From a virus, in the IMG/VR virus record IMGVR_UViG_3300042402_005518, positions 1 through 20,572 of that record: 20,572 bases of DNA, one strand, 5' to 3'. Positions 19,468 to 20,572 of this stretch are shown here, one piece after another. The notes beneath the pieces are model-generated. The model was not told the DNA's origin. It saw only the letters and a list, made by a program, of their open reading frames with translations, and made no database searches. The translations under genes were made by a program, and so were the position numbers. Positions within the stretch are counted from its first letter, which is position 1; each line of letters starts with the position of its first letter.

Positions 19468-20067
19468 TTATTTTAACAACTCTTTGATTCTTTCAACCTC
19501 TTCAAAAAGACTTGACGCCAATCCGATTGGTGTAAGGACACCAATTGCGGCTTTTGTTATTTTTGTTGCAAAATCATCATCACTCGTTTCTTTAGAACCC
19601 ACAGGTTTGATTTCTTTTTCTTTTGGCTTATTTACGGTTACTTCTGAATCAGAACCTTTAATAGACCCATCAGATTGTATTAATGAAGATATATATTTAC
19701 CAAAAGGTAATGCAACATGTAAATAACTACCCATTTGGTTAGGTGATTGTGCGACCTTACCCAATTTTTCACCAACATGAATTTTGTTTCCAACTCTAAC
19801 TTTAACTCCAGATAAATTACAATAAAATATTGTTGGGTATTCACCTCTACCCAAAATTTCAATAGAAGTTCCAAACAAATGACCATCACCTGTTTTTAAA
19901 GTTTTTATTTTTGTTACAGTACCATCTGTAATGGAGTACACATCAGTGTCTGATTGAGTTGTCAAGTCCCAAGCATTTTCAGTTTTCCAATTGGAACCTT
20001 TATGTCCAAATGGTCCATTTTCGTAACCACCTAATCCCCATCTGAAACTATTACCTAAAATATTCAT
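19468..20067 (-). CDS. M23 (LytM)-fold protein with catalytic residues lost
   Basis: M23 peptidases cut peptidoglycan cross-bridges with a zinc site. Residues 25-125 of this 199-residue protein follow the fold: NAWDLTTQSDTDVYSITDGT (31-50), GTSIEILGRGEYPTIFYCNL (66-85), VRVGNKIHVGEKLGKVAQSP (90-109) and GSYLHVALPFG (113-123). By alignment with the HxGxD, YxHL and HxH motifs, the first zinc His is Glu30 (Asp34 is kept), the YxHL His is Asn84, and HxH has become YLH (115-117). Two catalytic His are missing, so it is probably a non-catalytic wall-binding or structural domain, as in NlpD and EnvC. A Lys/Glu/Ser linker and a C-terminal amphipathic helix follow. No signal peptide. It starts 7 nt after the gene at 20075. 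Confidence 0.8.
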   Translation of the reverse strand: MNILGNSFRWGLGGYENGPFGHKGSNWKTENAWDLTTQSDTDVYSITDGTVTKIKTLKTGDGHLFGTSIEILGRGEYPTIFYCNLSGVKVRVGNKIHVGEKLGKVAQSPNQMGSYLHVALPFGKYISSLIQSDGSIKGSDSEVTVNKPKEKEIKPVGSKETSDDDFATKITKAAIGVLTPIGLASSLFEEVERIKELLK

Positions 20068-20074
20068 AATCCTT

Positions 20075-20572
20075 TTACATTAAATATCCCTTAAGTGAGT
20101 TTGCATCACGTTTGAAATCATCAATCATTTCCTCATTGAAGTCCTCATCATCCACATACTGAACAGGAAGTTCTGATATTACCCAATCCATTGCCAAAAC
20201 GGCAATTGGGTGTTGGTTGTTATCGAAAATAGGAACCGCAACATGTGCCCACGTAGAATATTGTTTGAATAAACTTTTCATTATTATGTCATCAACAACT
20301 TCGTCCACATCATAAAAAAATGTTTCGTATTTTAACGTTTTTGTTGCGTACCATGTTAAATTACTTACCAAATAATTTTGGAATTTGTCGGCGATTCGTT
20401 GTAATCCATCAGAACATCTTTCATATGTTATGGACACTTTTTGCATTGGTGAATTAGTGTAAAAAGTTCCACCGTTGTGAAACTGAGTAATAAAGACTCT
20501 GTCCGCATTATACTTTCTTTTAATTTCCTTTAAAGTTGCGTGAATAAGTTCGTCTTTTTGAATTTGGTCAAC
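20075..20572 (-). CDS. GAF-like protein, 5' end beyond the window
   Basis: The reading frame stays open from an ATG at 20446 to the window edge (42 further codons), and those codons give strong sequence: YNADRVFITQFHNGGTFY followed by MQKVSITYERC. The gene therefore starts outside the window. The pattern of a strand ADRVFITQFHNGG, a KVSITYE strand, then a helix and TWAHVAVPIFDNNQHPIAVL resembles GAF-type sensor domains, and I have seen the HNG / KVSITYE pairing in phage proteins. An acidic helix ends the protein. No ligand can be read. It precedes the M23-fold gene by 7 nt, so they are probably co-transcribed. Whether other domains lie upstream is unknown. Confidence 0.72.
   Translation of the reverse strand, partial: VDQIQKDELIHATLKEIKRKYNADRVFITQFHNGGTFYTNSPMQKVSITYERCSDGLQRIADKFQNYLVSNLTWYATKTLKYETFFYDVDEVVDDIIMKSLFKQYSTWAHVAVPIFDNNQHPIAVLAMDWVISELPVQYVDDEDFNEEMIDDFKRDANSLKGYLM

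Noticed and set aside
19443-19476. Possible terminator between the M23-fold gene and the 107-aa gene
   Set aside because: The stem has two wobble pairs, and its T-tract is on the plus strand, where no gene ends.

Overview
The window reads as part of the genome of a T4-like (myovirus-type) tailed phage of a Bacteroidota host, most likely a flavobacterium. The phage assignment rests on an adjacent large terminase, portal and prohead protease in T4 head-gene order (17, 20, core-type genes, 21). The host assignment rests on TAnnTTTG promoter boxes, a ClpC and a small-subunit protein bS21 of Bacteroidota type, a tmRNA whose tag starts like Bacteroidota tags, leaders without Shine-Dalgarno sequences, and low GC. 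It could be a cultured phage or a metagenomic contig; the sequence alone does not decide.

Layout. Most genes are on the minus strand, so they are read from the right end to the left. Right end (18.4-20.6 kb): a GAF-like fragment cut by the window edge, an M23-fold protein lacking catalytic residues, two small unknowns, and on the plus strand a small cysteine-rich lipoprotein. Middle (12.5-18.4 kb): a tmRNA (plus), a 621-aa unknown with a TRWCTT motif, an M20-type peptidase, a ClpC-like AAA+ unfoldase (plus) and, divergent from it, a small protein with two UVR motifs. Left half (0.08-12.4 kb): small proteins including a KTSC-domain protein and a nucleotidyltransferase-fold protein, a Thr-Pro repeat virion-type protein, several acidic presumed structural or scaffold proteins (one with an embedded carbohydrate-binding-like module), then terminase, portal, core-type genes, prohead protease and a small terminal gene closed by a terminator. 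A phage bS21 gene lies on the plus strand inside the head-gene block.

How the genes may work together. The plus-strand genes (bS21, ClpC, tmRNA, lipoprotein) look like host-takeover functions set into a minus-strand virion block. tmRNA, ClpC with a ClpP-docking IGF loop, a UVR partner and an M20 peptidase could together form a ribosome-rescue, tagging, unfolding and peptide-recycling route that borrows host SmpB and ClpP. The tmRNA tag seems to have lost the usual stop after -MAA and to run on to a 21-residue tag ending -SVVA. bS21 could alter the start-site choice of host ribosomes. Each gene identity is fairly clear; the joint pathway is inference.

Regulation. Two promoter classes are visible. 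Host-like TAnnTTTG boxes precede clpC, tmRNA, the peptidase and the lipoprotein. A second element, TATTTAT(A/T/C) on the coding strand, sits 3-4 or 8-10 nt before the ATG of most minus-strand genes that have a real intergenic gap, and is missing where genes abut or overlap. Rho-independent terminators mark several unit ends. No stretch over 300 bases lacks a gene.
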